A DNA stretch of 64,000 nucleotides. Origin: Prescottella soli (GTDB taxonomy: Bacteria > Actinomycetota > Actinomycetes > Mycobacteriales > Mycobacteriaceae). This document shows, one piece after another, positions 16,120 to 28,558 of the stretch. The stretch covers positions 620,001-684,000 of the forward strand of contig NZ_CP157276.1 of NCBI RefSeq assembly GCF_040024445.1, in the 5' to 3' direction. The notes under the pieces were generated by a model. The model made no database searches and was not told where the DNA came from. It saw nothing but the letters and a program-made list of their open reading frames with translations. Each line of letters begins with the position of its first letter. Position 1 is the first letter of the stretch. Made by a program: the position numbers and the translations under genes.

Positions 16120-17525
16120 CCGCCCGGTCGGGGCAGGCCCCCGCCACGGAATCCGAGCGCACGACGTTTCGCCGACGCTTCGCCGAGTGGACCGAGCGGC
16201 CGCTGTGGTCGCTGCACCTGATCCTCGGTCTCACAACACTGCTCACGACGTTCGGGCTCGCGATGGTGCTGTCGGCATCGGCCGTCGAGTCCTATGTCGG
16301 CGGAGGGTCCGCGTACACGTTCTTCGTGCAGCAGTTGCTCGGGGTCCTCCTCGGACTGTTCGCCTTCTATCTGGCGATGCGGTTGCCCGTCAGGACCATC
16401 CGGATGCTCTCGTTCCCCGCGTTCGTGGTCTCGGTCGTGATGCTGATCCTCGTGCTGATTCCGGGGATCGGTACCGAGATCCAGGGCTCCCGACGCTGGT
16501 TCGACATCGCGGGTATCTCATTCCAGCCGTCCGAGCTCGCGAAGGTGGCGCTCGTGTTGTGGGGCGCGCACATGCTCACGCTTCGCGACAGAGTCGGTCG
16601 CTCCACGCGGGATCTCGTGATCCCGGTGGTACCGGGTGCGCTCGTCATGTGTGTGCTGGTGGTGCTCCAACCGAACCTGAGCACCGCCATCACGCTCGCG
16701 ATCATCGCGATGGCACTGCTGTGGTTCGTGGGCTTCGACCTGCGAATCCTGGGCGCGATTGTCGCCACGGGTGTCGTAACCGCGGTCATCCTGACGTTCA
16801 CCGCCGGATACCGGGTCAACCGGGTGCGGGTGCTGTTCAATCCCGGCGACGACCCGCAGGGCCTGGGCTACCAGTCACGCCAAGCGAAGTACGCGCTCGC
16901 CAGCGGCGGGGTGTTCGGCGAGGGCCTCGGACAGTCGACCAGCAAGTGGAACTATCTCCCGAACGCGTACAACGACTTCATCTTCGCGATCATCGGCGAC
17001 GAACTCGGCATCATCGGATGCCTGTCGGTCATCGCCCTGTTCGCCGCGGTCGTGATGCTGGGCCTCAGGATCGCCCGTCGCTGCGCCGACCCGTTCCTCG
17101 GGCTCGTCACCGCCGTCGCCACGACGTGGATCGGCGCTCAGGCGGCCATCAACATCGGCTACGTCACCGGGTTGCTTCCCGTGACCGGACTGCAATTGCC
17201 GCTGATCTCGTACGGCGGTACGTCCACGGCGCTGATGCTGTTCGTCTTCGGCCTCATCGCGAACGCGGCGCGGCACGAGCCTCGCGCGATCGCCGCGATC
17301 GAGAAGTCGGGCGGCGGGCGGATCTCGCGACTGCTCCGCCTGCCGATGCCGCAGCCGAGCCCGACGACCGACGGTCGCGGGGCGCAGCGCCGCCGGAACA
17401 GCATGCCGCCGAACACGACTCGCGGTCGAGAATCTTCCCGGAGGTCGGGATCGACAGTGCCGTCCGATCGCACTTCCACGGTACGGTCGCGCTCCACTCG
17501 AACCGCTGGGAGCAGATCGTCATGA
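16116..17525 (+). CDS. FtsW/RodA/SpoVE (SEDS) family cell-wall glycosyltransferase
   Basis: A 469-residue SEDS protein, the family of integral membrane peptidoglycan polymerases that use lipid II with a partner class B PBP. About ten membrane segments are visible. Family blocks include QGSRRWFDIAGISFQPSELAKVALVLW, FNPGDDPQGLGYQSRQAKYALASGGVFGEGLGQS, the EFIFA-like NAYNDFIFAIIGDELG, and TGLQLPLISYGGTSTALML. The C-terminus is a long, disordered Ser/Arg/Thr tail. No murein cluster gene is nearby, so this is probably a second FtsW/RodA-like copy. The GTG start at 16116 overlaps the leader peptide stop. Its placement behind an M-box suggests Mg2+-dependent expression. Confidence 0.9.
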   Translation: MTARSGQAPATESERTTFRRRFAEWTERPLWSLHLILGLTTLLTTFGLAMVLSASAVESYVGGGSAYTFFVQQLLGVLLGLFAFYLAMRLPVRTIRMLSFPAFVVSVVMLILVLIPGIGTEIQGSRRWFDIAGISFQPSELAKVALVLWGAHMLTLRDRVGRSTRDLVIPVVPGALVMCVLVVLQPNLSTAITLAIIAMALLWFVGFDLRILGAIVATGVVTAVILTFTAGYRVNRVRVLFNPGDDPQGLGYQSRQAKYALASGGVFGEGLGQSTSKWNYLPNAYNDFIFAIIGDELGIIGCLSVIALFAAVVMLGLRIARRCADPFLGLVTAVATTWIGAQAAINIGYVTGLLPVTGLQLPLISYGGTSTALMLFVFGLIANAARHEPRAIAAIEKSGGGRISRLLRLPMPQPSPTTDGRGAQRRRNSMPPNTTRGRESSRRSGSTVPSDRTSTVRSRSTRTAGSRSS

Positions 17526-17869
17526 TCAAGGCCGTTGCACTACTGGCGCGCAAACCGGAACTGTCGCACGCCGAGCTCGTCGACTACTACGAGAACAACC
17601 ACTCCAAGCTGATCCGCAGCCTGATGCCGCAGATCCGCGACTACCGGCGCAACTACCTGGACCGATCGTCGGGTATCGGCGCGGACGGCGCGGCCGATCC
17701 CGACTTCGACGTCATCAGCGAGTTCGTCTTCGACGATCGGGCCGCCTACGAGGACATGCTCGCCACTCACGCCCGGCCCGAGGTCGCGGCGGCGATCGCG
17801 GCCGACGAGGAGAACTTCCTCGACCGCGCGCGCACCCGGATGTACGTCGTCGACGTCCGGGAGAGCTAG
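17522..17869 (+). CDS. EthD domain-containing protein
   Basis: A 115-residue ferredoxin-fold protein of the EthD (dimeric alpha-beta barrel) family. MIKAVALLARKPELSHAELVDYYENNHSKL and the late DEENFLDRARTRMYVVD match that fold. Such proteins act as small accessory or degradative enzymes; the substrate is unknown. Its ATG overlaps the FtsW-like stop by four bases (ATGA), so it belongs to the M-box transcript. It ends with a TAG whose CTAG is shared with the stop of the convergent priA gene. Confidence 0.82.
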   Translation: MIKAVALLARKPELSHAELVDYYENNHSKLIRSLMPQIRDYRRNYLDRSSGIGADGAADPDFDVISEFVFDDRAAYEDMLATHARPEVAAAIAADEENFLDRARTRMYVVDVRES

Positions 17870-19848
17870 CCGATCCGGAGCGGATCGATCTGCACCCGGA
17901 CGGGTCCGTTCGATCGCCGGGCGCTGCGGACGGCCTGGGCCTCCGCCAGGCCCTTCGCCAGCGCCCGCCCGTCCCCGCGCGGAACCCGAACGAGCATGCG
18001 CTCCACGTCTTCCGGCTCCGGCTCGTCACTCGAGAACGGCAGCCGCTCCCCTGGCGGCAGCGGCACCGGTCCCAGAACGTCGGCCGAATCCGGAAGTCCG
18101 GCGGCCTCGAGAATTTCCCCGATCGACGCCGCGGTGCCGTCGACCGCGGCCAGGTGCACGGCGGGCGGGAATCCCACCTCCGCACGTTCCTCGAGCTGAG
18201 CTCGCGCGTGCCACACCGGATCCCAGCGCACCAGCGCCTGCACGGTGGGAATTCCGGAGTCTGCGACCACCACGACCTGGCCGCCGTCGGTATGCGACCG
18301 CACCAGCGCCGACGCGGTCATCCACCGCCGCAGCGTCTCCTCGGCGGCGCGCAGGTCCGCACGCCCCAGCAGCGCCCACCCATCGAGGAGCAGGGCCGCG
18401 CCGTAGCCGCCCGGCATCACCGGCTCGGCACCAACCGTCGACACGACCAGCTTGGCGCCGGGCGGCATCTCGGCCTTCACGTCGGATCCGCCGGAGGTGT
18501 GCACCGCGACACCGGGAAACGCCCGACCCAGCTCCTCGGCGGTGCGCCCCGCCCCCACGACGACCGCCCGCAGCGCCCGCGCCCCACAGGCGTGGCAGCG
18601 GTGGTTGGTGTCGGCGATGCCGCACCACTTGCACGTCGGGGAACCGGCGCCGTCCGGGCCGGCGGCCGCGGGCAGCGACAGCGGGCCGTTGCACCGACGG
18701 CAGCGCGCCGGCGCCCGGCACTTCCCGCACGCCAACGACGGCACGTAGCCACGGCGCGGAACCTGAACCAGCACACCGGCTCCCGCCGCCAGCGCCTGCC
18801 GGGCCGCGGCGAACGCGATCGCCGGAAGGCGGGCCGCACGGGCGCCGGGATCACGGGCCAACGCCTGGTCGCTGTCCGCGAGTGCGGTGATCTTCGGGGC
18901 GCGTGCGCGCACGACGTCGCGGGCCGCGACGAGATCGTGCGCCCACCCGGAGTCGACGAGGGCCTGCGCCTCCGCGGTTCGCGAATGTCCGGCGACCACC
19001 ACGGCACACCCCGTGTCGTGGGCCCGCAACAGCGCGACCTCACGCGCGTGCGGATACGGCGAACGCGGCTCCGCCAGGCTGCTGTCACCGTCGTCCCACA
19101 CGACCGTCAGGCCGAGGTCCGGCGTCGGAGCGAACACCGACGCCCGGGTCCCGACGACCACGCGGGCCGTCCCCCGCAGCGCCGCCAGCCACCGCCGGTA
19201 CCGCGCCGACGGCCCGAGTCCCGCCGCGAGACCCACGACATGGTCCGCGCCGAGCAGGCTTTCACACGCCCGTACCAGTCGGTCGAGGTCACGCTGGTCG
19301 GGCACCACGAGTACCGCGCCCCGCCCGGACGCCGCGACGACGCCGGCCAGCTCCGCGAGCCGCGCGCACCAGTCCTCGCCGGGAAGTGCCTGCCACGCCG
19401 CGCGCGGACCACGGCCGGACTCCAGCGCCTCGAGGAAGTTGAGGCCGTGGGTGTAGGCGGACCATGCGTCCCGGTCGACCGTCGGCGATTCCGGGGCCGG
19501 GCGCGGCACGACCTCCTCGGATTCGACCTTCGCGTGGCGCGGCGGGATCGCCAGGCGCAGCACGTCCGCGCGCGTCCCGGCGTAGCGCTGTGCCACCGCG
19601 TCGACCAGGCGGTGCACCTCGGCGGTCAGGACGGGAACGGCCGAGACGACCCGATCGAGCCAGGCCAGCTTGCCGTCGTGCTCGCTCGTCTCGATCCGCT
19701 CGAGGAGGAAGCCGTCCACGAGCCGTCCCGCGAACCGGACCCGCACCCGCACCCCCGGTCGGGCCTGCTCGTCCAGCTCGGACGGAACCAGATAGTCGAA
19801 CACACGGTCCAGGTGCGCAACAGGAAGCAGCGGCAGCACTCGCGCCAC
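17866..19848 (-). CDS. priA: Replication restart protein PriA, apparently lacking Walker A
   Basis: A 660-residue actinobacterial primosomal protein N'. The N-terminal DNA-binding domain (ARVLPLLPVAHLDRVFDYLVP), the zinc-binding insert (CGKCRAPARCRRC and CKWCGIADTNHRCHACG) and the C-terminal domain are present. Where helicases of the family have GSGKTEVY, this protein reads a stretch without any GKT (GPRAAWQALPGEDWCARLAEL). ATP-driven unwinding is therefore unlikely, as in other actinobacterial PriA proteins. The GTG at 19848 lies 61 bases after metK and has a weak ribosome site; an in-frame CTG upstream is possible. It is the last gene of the metK unit. Confidence 0.9.
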   Translation of the reverse strand: MARVLPLLPVAHLDRVFDYLVPSELDEQARPGVRVRVRFAGRLVDGFLLERIETSEHDGKLAWLDRVVSAVPVLTAEVHRLVDAVAQRYAGTRADVLRLAIPPRHAKVESEEVVPRPAPESPTVDRDAWSAYTHGLNFLEALESGRGPRAAWQALPGEDWCARLAELAGVVAASGRGAVLVVPDQRDLDRLVRACESLLGADHVVGLAAGLGPSARYRRWLAALRGTARVVVGTRASVFAPTPDLGLTVVWDDGDSSLAEPRSPYPHAREVALLRAHDTGCAVVVAGHSRTAEAQALVDSGWAHDLVAARDVVRARAPKITALADSDQALARDPGARAARLPAIAFAAARQALAAGAGVLVQVPRRGYVPSLACGKCRAPARCRRCNGPLSLPAAAGPDGAGSPTCKWCGIADTNHRCHACGARALRAVVVGAGRTAEELGRAFPGVAVHTSGGSDVKAEMPPGAKLVVSTVGAEPVMPGGYGAALLLDGWALLGRADLRAAEETLRRWMTASALVRSHTDGGQVVVVADSGIPTVQALVRWDPVWHARAQLEERAEVGFPPAVHLAAVDGTAASIGEILEAAGLPDSADVLGPVPLPPGERLPFSSDEPEPEDVERMLVRVPRGDGRALAKGLAEAQAVRSARRSNGPVRVQIDPLRIG

Positions 19849-19909
19849 AGGCGCGTGTGCTGCCGCTGTCTTGTCGGTGCCGGTCAGCGAGCTGACTCTT
19901 CGGTCGCGG

Positions 19910-21121
19910 TCAGAGACCCGCGGCCGCGCGCAGCTTGTCCGCGCGGTCGGTGCGCTCCCACGGCAGGTCGACGTCGGTGCGACCGAAGTGACCGTACGCG
20001 GCAGTGTCCGAGTAGATCGGGCGGAGCAGGTCCAGGTCGCGGATGATCGCGCCCGGACGCAGGTCGAAGACCTCGCTGATCGCCTGCTGGATCTTCACGA
20101 CGTCCACCTTCTCGGTGCCGAAGGTCTCGACGAACAGGCCGACCGGGGCGGCCTTGCCGATCGCGTACGCGACCTGGACCTCGATGCGGTCGGCGAGGCC
20201 GGCCGCGACGGCGTTCTTGGCCACCCAGCGCATCGCGTACGCCGCGGAACGGTCCACCTTCGACGGATCCTTGCCGGAGAACGCGCCGCCGCCGTGGCGG
20301 GCCATGCCGCCGTAGGTGTCGACGATGATCTTGCGACCCGTCAGGCCCGCGTCGCCCATCGGACCACCCAGGACGAACTTGCCGGTCGGGTTGACCAGCA
20401 GCCGGACGTCGGCGGTGTCGAGTTCGATGGCGAGCTCGCCGAGGACGTGGCCGAGAACCTTCTCGCGCAGATCCGGGGTGAGCAGGTTGTCGAGGTCGAT
20501 GTCGGCGGCGTGCTGCGTGGAGATGACGACGGTGTCGAGCCGGACCGGACGGTCGCCGTCGTACTCGATGGTGACCTGGGTCTTGCCGTCGGGACGCAGG
20601 TACGGCAGCACACCCGTCTTGCGGACCTCGGTGAGCCGACGCGAGAGCCGGTGCGCGAGCGCGATCGGCAGCGGCATGAGCTCCGGGGTGTCGGTGCAGG
20701 CGTAGCCGAACATCAGACCCTGGTCGCCGGCGCCCTGGCGGTCGATCTCGTCGTCGGTCACGCCGTCGACGCGAGCCTCGTGCGAGTGGTCGACGCCCTG
20801 CGCGATCTCCGGCGACTGCGCGCCGATCGCGATGTTCACGCCGCACGAATTGCCGTCGAAGCCCTTCGCGGACGAGTCGTAGCCGATCTCGAGGACCTTG
20901 TCGCGCACGATCTTCGGGATGTCGACGTACGCGGACGTGGTCACCTCACCGGCGACGTGGACCTGCCCGGTGGTCACCAGGGTCTCGACCGCGACGCGGC
21001 TGTGCGGATCCGCCTCGAGCATCGCGTCGAGGATGGAGTCACTGATGGCGTCACAGATCTTGTCGGGGTGACCTTCGGTCACGGACTCACTGGTGAATAG
21101 CCGCTTGCCGGACGTGCTCAC
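19910..21121 (-). CDS. metK: S-adenosylmethionine synthase
   Basis: A 403-residue methionine adenosyltransferase that makes SAM from methionine and ATP. It begins [24 protein letters not shown] and shows [22 protein letters not shown] and the phosphate-binding [16 protein letters not shown]. Length and motifs are normal. It is separated from coaBC by a terminator and a 120-base leader. I see no recognised SAM riboswitch there, only a 12-bp palindrome GAATTCGAATTC at 21163-21174. SAM made here feeds the methyltransferases of the cell, RsmB among them. Confidence 0.97.
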   Translation of the reverse strand: MSTSGKRLFTSESVTEGHPDKICDAISDSILDAMLEADPHSRVAVETLVTTGQVHVAGEVTTSAYVDIPKIVRDKVLEIGYDSSAKGFDGNSCGVNIAIGAQSPEIAQGVDHSHEARVDGVTDDEIDRQGAGDQGLMFGYACTDTPELMPLPIALAHRLSRRLTEVRKTGVLPYLRPDGKTQVTIEYDGDRPVRLDTVVISTQHAADIDLDNLLTPDLREKVLGHVLGELAIELDTADVRLLVNPTGKFVLGGPMGDAGLTGRKIIVDTYGGMARHGGGAFSGKDPSKVDRSAAYAMRWVAKNAVAAGLADRIEVQVAYAIGKAAPVGLFVETFGTEKVDVVKIQQAISEVFDLRPGAIIRDLDLLRPIYSDTAAYGHFGRTDVDLPWERTDRADKLRAAAGL

Positions 21122-21242
21122 AGATCTCCCTCTCGACGTTCTGTCCGAGGCCGACTCCGCTCGAATTCGAATTCTCGAATCGCGTGGCCCCGCTACGACA
21201 CCTGAGCTGATTTTCGTTTCTACTTCTATTCAATACCGCAGA

Positions 21243-21288
21243 CGACCACGGTGCCAGGAGACAGTCCCCCCGCGCGGCACCGTGGTCG
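21243..21288 (-). terminator. Terminator hairpin after coaBC
   Basis: A perfect 13-bp stem, CGACCACGGTGCC (21243-21255) with its complement at 21276-21288 and a 20-base loop, starts 8 bases past the coaBC stop. It separates the mihF-gmk-rpoZ-coaBC unit from metK. Confidence 0.75.
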
Positions 21289-21295
21289 CGACGTG

Positions 21296-22573
21296 CTACT
21301 TCGGGGCCAGCAAACCCGCAACCGCATCGAGCACGCGGCTGGCCATCAGCGATTTCGAACCCGGCTCGATCGCCGATTCGCTGCCGTCGGCCCCGAGCAG
21401 CCACCCATCGTTGTGGTCCACCTCGAATGCCTTGCCGTCACCGACCGCGTTCACGACGAGAAGATCACAGCCCTTGCGCGCCAATTTCGTTCGCGCATGG
21501 TCGAGGACACTTCCCGACGCGTCACCCGTCTCGGCCGCGAATCCCACGATCGTGGTGCCGGGAGCGAGAGTGCCGTCCCGCCGAGCCTGCACGAGGCCGG
21601 CGAGAATGTCATCGTTTTTGATCAGCGGAATCGAGTTCGGCTCGTCCGCGCCCTTCTTGATCTTGCTCGTCGCGACGGTGGCGGGCCGGAAGTCCGCAAC
21701 GGCCGCCGACATGATCACCGCATCGGCGTCGACCGCATGCTTCATGACCGCCTCGCGCATCTGCTCGGCGGTGCGGACGTTCACGACCTCGACCGCGGCC
21801 GGATCGGCCAGCTCGGCCGTCGCGCCGGCGACCAACGTCACCTCGGCGCCCCGCTGTGCGGCCAGGCGCGCGATCGCGTATCCCTGCTTGCCGGAACTGC
21901 GGTTGCCCAGGTAGCGGACCGGGTCGAGCGGCTCACGAGTTCCGCCGGCCGAGATCACCAGGCGACGGCCCGCGAGGTCGCGCGGCAGCGCCGACGGGCG
22001 CTCCAACAGCAGCGATGCGAGCGCGAAGATCTCCTCGGGCTCGGGCATCCGCCCTGCACCGGTGTCCTTGCCGGTCAACCGGCCCGACGCCGGCTCGATG
22101 ACGATGTTGCCGCGTTCGCGCAGCGTCGCGACGTTCGTGACGGTCGCGGGGTGCTCCCACATCTCCGTGTGCATCGCCGGGGCGAACACGACCGGGCACC
22201 GCGCCGTCAGGAGCGTGGCGGTCAGCAGGTCGTCCGCCCGCCCGGCCACCGCACGAGCCATGAGGTCGGCGGTGGCGGGGGCGATGACGACCAGATCCGC
22301 TTCCTGCCCGAGACGCACGTGCGCCACCTCCGGCACGTCGGCGAAGACGCCCGTATGCACCGGATTGCCGGACAGGGCCTCGAACGTGGCACGACCGACG
22401 AACTGCAGCGCGGACTCGGTGGGGATCACCCGGACGCGGTGACCGTTCTCGGTGAAGCTGCGCACCAGCGCGCAGCTCTTGTACGCGGCGATACCGCCGC
22501 CGACGCCGACAACGATCCGCTTGGGTCCCGCCGAATCGGATTCCCGATCGGACACGGGCGTTGCTCCGCTCAC
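21296..22573 (-). CDS. coaBC: Bifunctional phosphopantothenoylcysteine decarboxylase/phosphopantothenate-cysteine ligase
   Basis: A 425-residue fusion for two steps of coenzyme A synthesis. The N-terminal CoaC flavodoxin-like half shows [12 protein letters not shown] and [14 protein letters not shown]; the CoaB half starts at [33 protein letters not shown] with the lysine-rich ATSKIKKG. The GTG start overlaps the rpoZ stop (GTGA). The order gmk-rpoZ-coaBC is standard for actinobacteria. Confidence 0.96.
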   Translation of the reverse strand: MSGATPVSDRESDSAGPKRIVVGVGGGIAAYKSCALVRSFTENGHRVRVIPTESALQFVGRATFEALSGNPVHTGVFADVPEVAHVRLGQEADLVVIAPATADLMARAVAGRADDLLTATLLTARCPVVFAPAMHTEMWEHPATVTNVATLRERGNIVIEPASGRLTGKDTGAGRMPEPEEIFALASLLLERPSALPRDLAGRRLVISAGGTREPLDPVRYLGNRSSGKQGYAIARLAAQRGAEVTLVAGATAELADPAAVEVVNVRTAEQMREAVMKHAVDADAVIMSAAVADFRPATVATSKIKKGADEPNSIPLIKNDDILAGLVQARRDGTLAPGTTIVGFAAETGDASGSVLDHARTKLARKGCDLLVVNAVGDGKAFEVDHNDGWLLGADGSESAIEPGSKSLMASRVLDAVAGLLAPK

Positions 22574-22875
22574 TCGCCTTCGGTGTGCTCGAGCAGGTCG
22601 GAGTGGATCTCGCGAAGTGCGATCGACAGCGGCTTCTCCTGCAGACCCGGCTCGACGAGCGGGCCGACGTACTCGAGGATGCCGTCGCCCAGCTGGTTGT
22701 AGTAGTCGTTGATCTGCCGCGCACGCTTGGCCGAGTAGATGACCAGGGCGTACTTGGACGACGTGCGCTCGAGCAGCTCGTCGATCGGCGGGTTGGTGAT
22801 GCCGAGCGGGGTGTCGTAGGCAGGCAGGGCGCCACGACCGGCGGTGTCGGACACTACTGCTTCGGTGCTGCTCAC
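22570..22875 (-). CDS. rpoZ: RNA polymerase omega subunit
   Basis: A 101-residue omega subunit that assists assembly of the beta-prime subunit. The conserved core is [37 protein letters not shown], followed by the mycobacterial-type C-terminal extension. It starts with ATG after a good GGAGAAA site and overlaps coaBC. It lies 65 bases downstream of gmk. Confidence 0.95.
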   Translation of the reverse strand: MSSTEAVVSDTAGRGALPAYDTPLGITNPPIDELLERTSSKYALVIYSAKRARQINDYYNQLGDGILEYVGPLVEPGLQEKPLSIALREIHSDLLEHTEGE

Positions 22876-22940
22876 TCGGTTTCTCCTGAACTGGACTTGA
22901 AAAGTGCCAAATTGAATGCCGGAATCAGGGGCGACGGCAC

Positions 22941-23576
22941 TCAGTGCTGTCGTCCAGCCAACAAGGATACCAACTCATCGCACGCCTGGCTGACGTCCTC
23001 GTTGACGATGACGGTGTCGAACTCGTCCTGAGCGGCGAGTTCGACCTTCGCGGTCTGCAGTCGGCGCTCCACGACGTCGGCGGGTTCGGTACCGCGGCCC
23101 GTCAGACGCGAGACCAGCACCTCCCAGCTGGGGGGTGCCATGAACGCCAGAACCGCCTCGGGCATCGCCGATCGAACCGACCGCGCACCCACCAGATCGA
23201 CCTCGACCAGCACGGGCTTGCCGTCGGCGAGCGCCTGGCGCACCGGCTCGGCCGGGGTGCCGGACCGCTGGAGGCCACCGTGGATCTCGGCCCACTCGAG
23301 CAGGTCACCCGAGTCGATCATGTGGTCGAATTCGTCCCGCGAGATGAAGTGGTAGTCCTGCCCGTCCACTTCACCGGGCCGCGGGGCCCGGGTGGTCACC
23401 GAGACGCTGAAGACGACCTCGGGCATGCGGTCACGCAGCAGACGGACGACGCTGGACTTTCCGACGGCCGAGGGGCCGGCCAGTACCACCAGCCGGCCCC
23501 TCCGCACTGCGTCACCACTCTCGACCGATGCCGAAGTGGTCTCGCTGCCTGACACCTGTTGTGCGTCAGCAATCAC
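22941..23576 (-). CDS. gmk: Guanylate kinase
   Basis: A 211-residue kinase converting GMP to GDP with ATP. The P-loop is GPSAVGKSS; the GMP-binding lid shows [22 protein letters not shown] and later [10 protein letters not shown]. The GTG at 23576 is 9 bases after the mihF stop. The first 27 residues are a low-conservation tail, so a later start is possible. Confidence 0.95.
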   Translation of the reverse strand: MIADAQQVSGSETTSASVESGDAVRRGRLVVLAGPSAVGKSSVVRLLRDRMPEVVFSVSVTTRAPRPGEVDGQDYHFISRDEFDHMIDSGDLLEWAEIHGGLQRSGTPAEPVRQALADGKPVLVEVDLVGARSVRSAMPEAVLAFMAPPSWEVLVSRLTGRGTEPADVVERRLQTAKVELAAQDEFDTVIVNEDVSQACDELVSLLAGRQH

Positions 23577-23585
23577 TTGTCGCGC

Positions 23586-23906
23586 TCAGGCCTCGAAATC
23601 GAACCGGGCGAGCAGAGCCTTGCGCTGCCGATCGCCGAGGCCACGAAGGCGACGGGTCGGAGCGATCTCCAGCTCGGTCATGATCTCCTGAGCCTTGACC
23701 TTGCCAACCTTGGGAAGGGCCTCGAGCAGAGCCGACACCTTCATCTTGCCGAGGATCTCGTCCTCTTCGGCATCCTTCAGGACCTGCTTCAGGTCGGTGC
23801 CGCCGCGCTTGAGGCGCTCCTTGAGCTCAGCCCGGGCCTTGCGGGCGGCAGCCGCCTTCTCCAAAGCAGCAGCGCGCTGCTCATCGGTCAACTGGGGAAG
23901 GGCCAC
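23586..23906 (-). CDS. mihF: Integration host factor MihF
   Basis: A 106-residue actinobacterial nucleoid protein (mIHF). It has a basic coiled-coil-like helix (EQRAAALEKAAAARKARAELKERLKRG) and then a helix-two-turn-helix region (LPKVGKVKAQEIMTELEIAPTRRLRGLGDRQRKALL) that binds and bends DNA. I chose the GTG at 23906 because GGAGG is 4 bases upstream; the frame extends 9 codons further but this start matches the family. It is the first gene of the unit with gmk, rpoZ and coaBC. Confidence 0.95.
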   Translation of the reverse strand: MALPQLTDEQRAAALEKAAAARKARAELKERLKRGGTDLKQVLKDAEEDEILGKMKVSALLEALPKVGKVKAQEIMTELEIAPTRRLRGLGDRQRKALLARFDFEA

Positions 23907-24312
23907 GGTTCCTCCGTCTCGTCGTGTGCACATGGTCTACAACCCCCGGATAACCAGGGGCGATAGCGACCGTACTCACGCCGGGCGCCGATTGCTAACC
24001 CACCCCCCGACGTCAGCGCCCGATACGGGTGCGTTATGTGCTGATTCGACGGTGCGTTCGAAGACGACTCCCAGCACCGCCCCAACCCGCGGCGACGAGC
24101 GGCCCGAGTACCCGAAAGACCGACGTCGGTGCAGGTGGGGGGCGGTTTCCGGCGCACGGGAACCGGACGTGCCCCGCAATCCGACGTGGCATGGCACACA
24201 GTTCACCGGACGGTAGCCGTTCGACCCCGAAAAATTTGCGAAAACTTCCGTGTTCCAGTGCGTGTCGGGCGTGGACCTGGCGATCTTCGGCCACCTGGGC
24301 ACGAACGACCAA
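23907..24312. other. Gap of about 400 bp holding the mihF promoter region
   Basis: No gene is supported here; open frames on both strands lack ribosome sites and recognisable domains. It should contain the mihF promoter on the left-going strand. The pyrF terminator lies at its right end. I see no clear regulatory repeat. Confidence 0.5.
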
Positions 24313-24346
24313 GGCCGGGCTCGGGGAATCGACCCCGAACCCGGCC
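24313..24346 (-). terminator. Terminator hairpin of the pyr operon
   Basis: A strong stem, GGCCGGG paired with CCCGGCC, continues inward as TCGGGG with CCCCGA (one mismatch) around a short loop. It starts 34 bases after the pyrF stop, at the end of the pyrimidine operon. Confidence 0.75.
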
Positions 24347-24380
24347 TCGCCGGAACCCGCCGCTCGGACGGGCGGAGAAA

Positions 24381-25213
24381 CTAGTCCTGCAGGAACCCGA
24401 ACGCCTCCACGGACCGCGACACGGCCTCCTGCAGCGCCGAAACCGACGGCCCGGCGCGCAGGACCTCACGCGAGACGCTGGGCACGACGGAGCGCAGGCA
24501 GTCCCCCGCCAGTCGCCGGACGTCGTCGGCGGTGCCGCCCTGATGTCCGACACCGGGCATCAGGATCGGCCCGTGCAGCGCGCCGAGGTCGGGGGCGTCG
24601 GTCAGCGTGGCGCCGACCACGACACCGACCGAACCGAGGACGTCGGCCCCGGCGTTGCGGGCCGCCGCCTCGTCGACCATCACCTGGCTGATCTTGCGCC
24701 CGTCCGCAGCGGTGGACAGCTGCACCTGCGCGCCCTCCGGATTGGACGTCGCGGCCAGCACGAACAGTCCACCGTGGTTGCGCTCGGCCAGGTCGAGGAC
24801 CGGGTCGAGGGAGCCGAACCCGAGGTACGGCGACACCGTCACCGCGTCCGACTCGAGCGGCGACCCCGCACCCAGCCATGCCCGCGCGTACGCGCTCATC
24901 GTGGAGCCGATGTCACCGCGCTTGGCGTCGGCGACGACGAGCGTGCCGGCCTCGCGTAGCACCGAGATGGTGCGTTCGAGAACCGCGACACCGCCCGAGC
25001 CGTACGCCTCGAAGAACGCCACCTGCGGCTTGACCAGCGCGACCCGGCCGACGAACGCCTCGACGCAGAGCTCGGAGAACCTCTCGAGGCCGTCCACGGT
25101 CTCGGGCAGTCCCCACGCCTGCAGCAGCTCCGGATGCGGGTCCACGCCGACGCACAGCGGGCCGTGACGACCCAGTGCCGCGTGGAGCCGCGCCCCGAAC
25201 GTCGTGTCCGCTG

Positions 25214-25217
<4 letters not shown>
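24381..25217 (-). CDS. pyrF: Orotidine 5'-phosphate decarboxylase
   Basis: A 278-residue enzyme that makes UMP from OMP, the last step of pyrimidine synthesis. It is the longer actinobacterial type-2 form. The catalytic lysine motif [24 protein letters not shown] and the phosphate-binding end [12 protein letters not shown] are visible. The GTG start overlaps the carB stop (GTGA). It closes the operon. Confidence 0.96.

Positions 25218-28557
<3,340 letters not shown>

Positions 28558-28558
<1 letters not shown>

Noticed and set aside
21122-21242. SAM riboswitch before metK
   Set aside because: No recognised SAM or SAH aptamer pattern; only a 12-bp palindrome GAATTCGAATTC of unclear meaning.
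23934-24312. Open frames of about 100-200 codons between mihF and pyrF
   Set aside because: No ribosome sites, no domain-like sequence, and they overlap each other on both strands.
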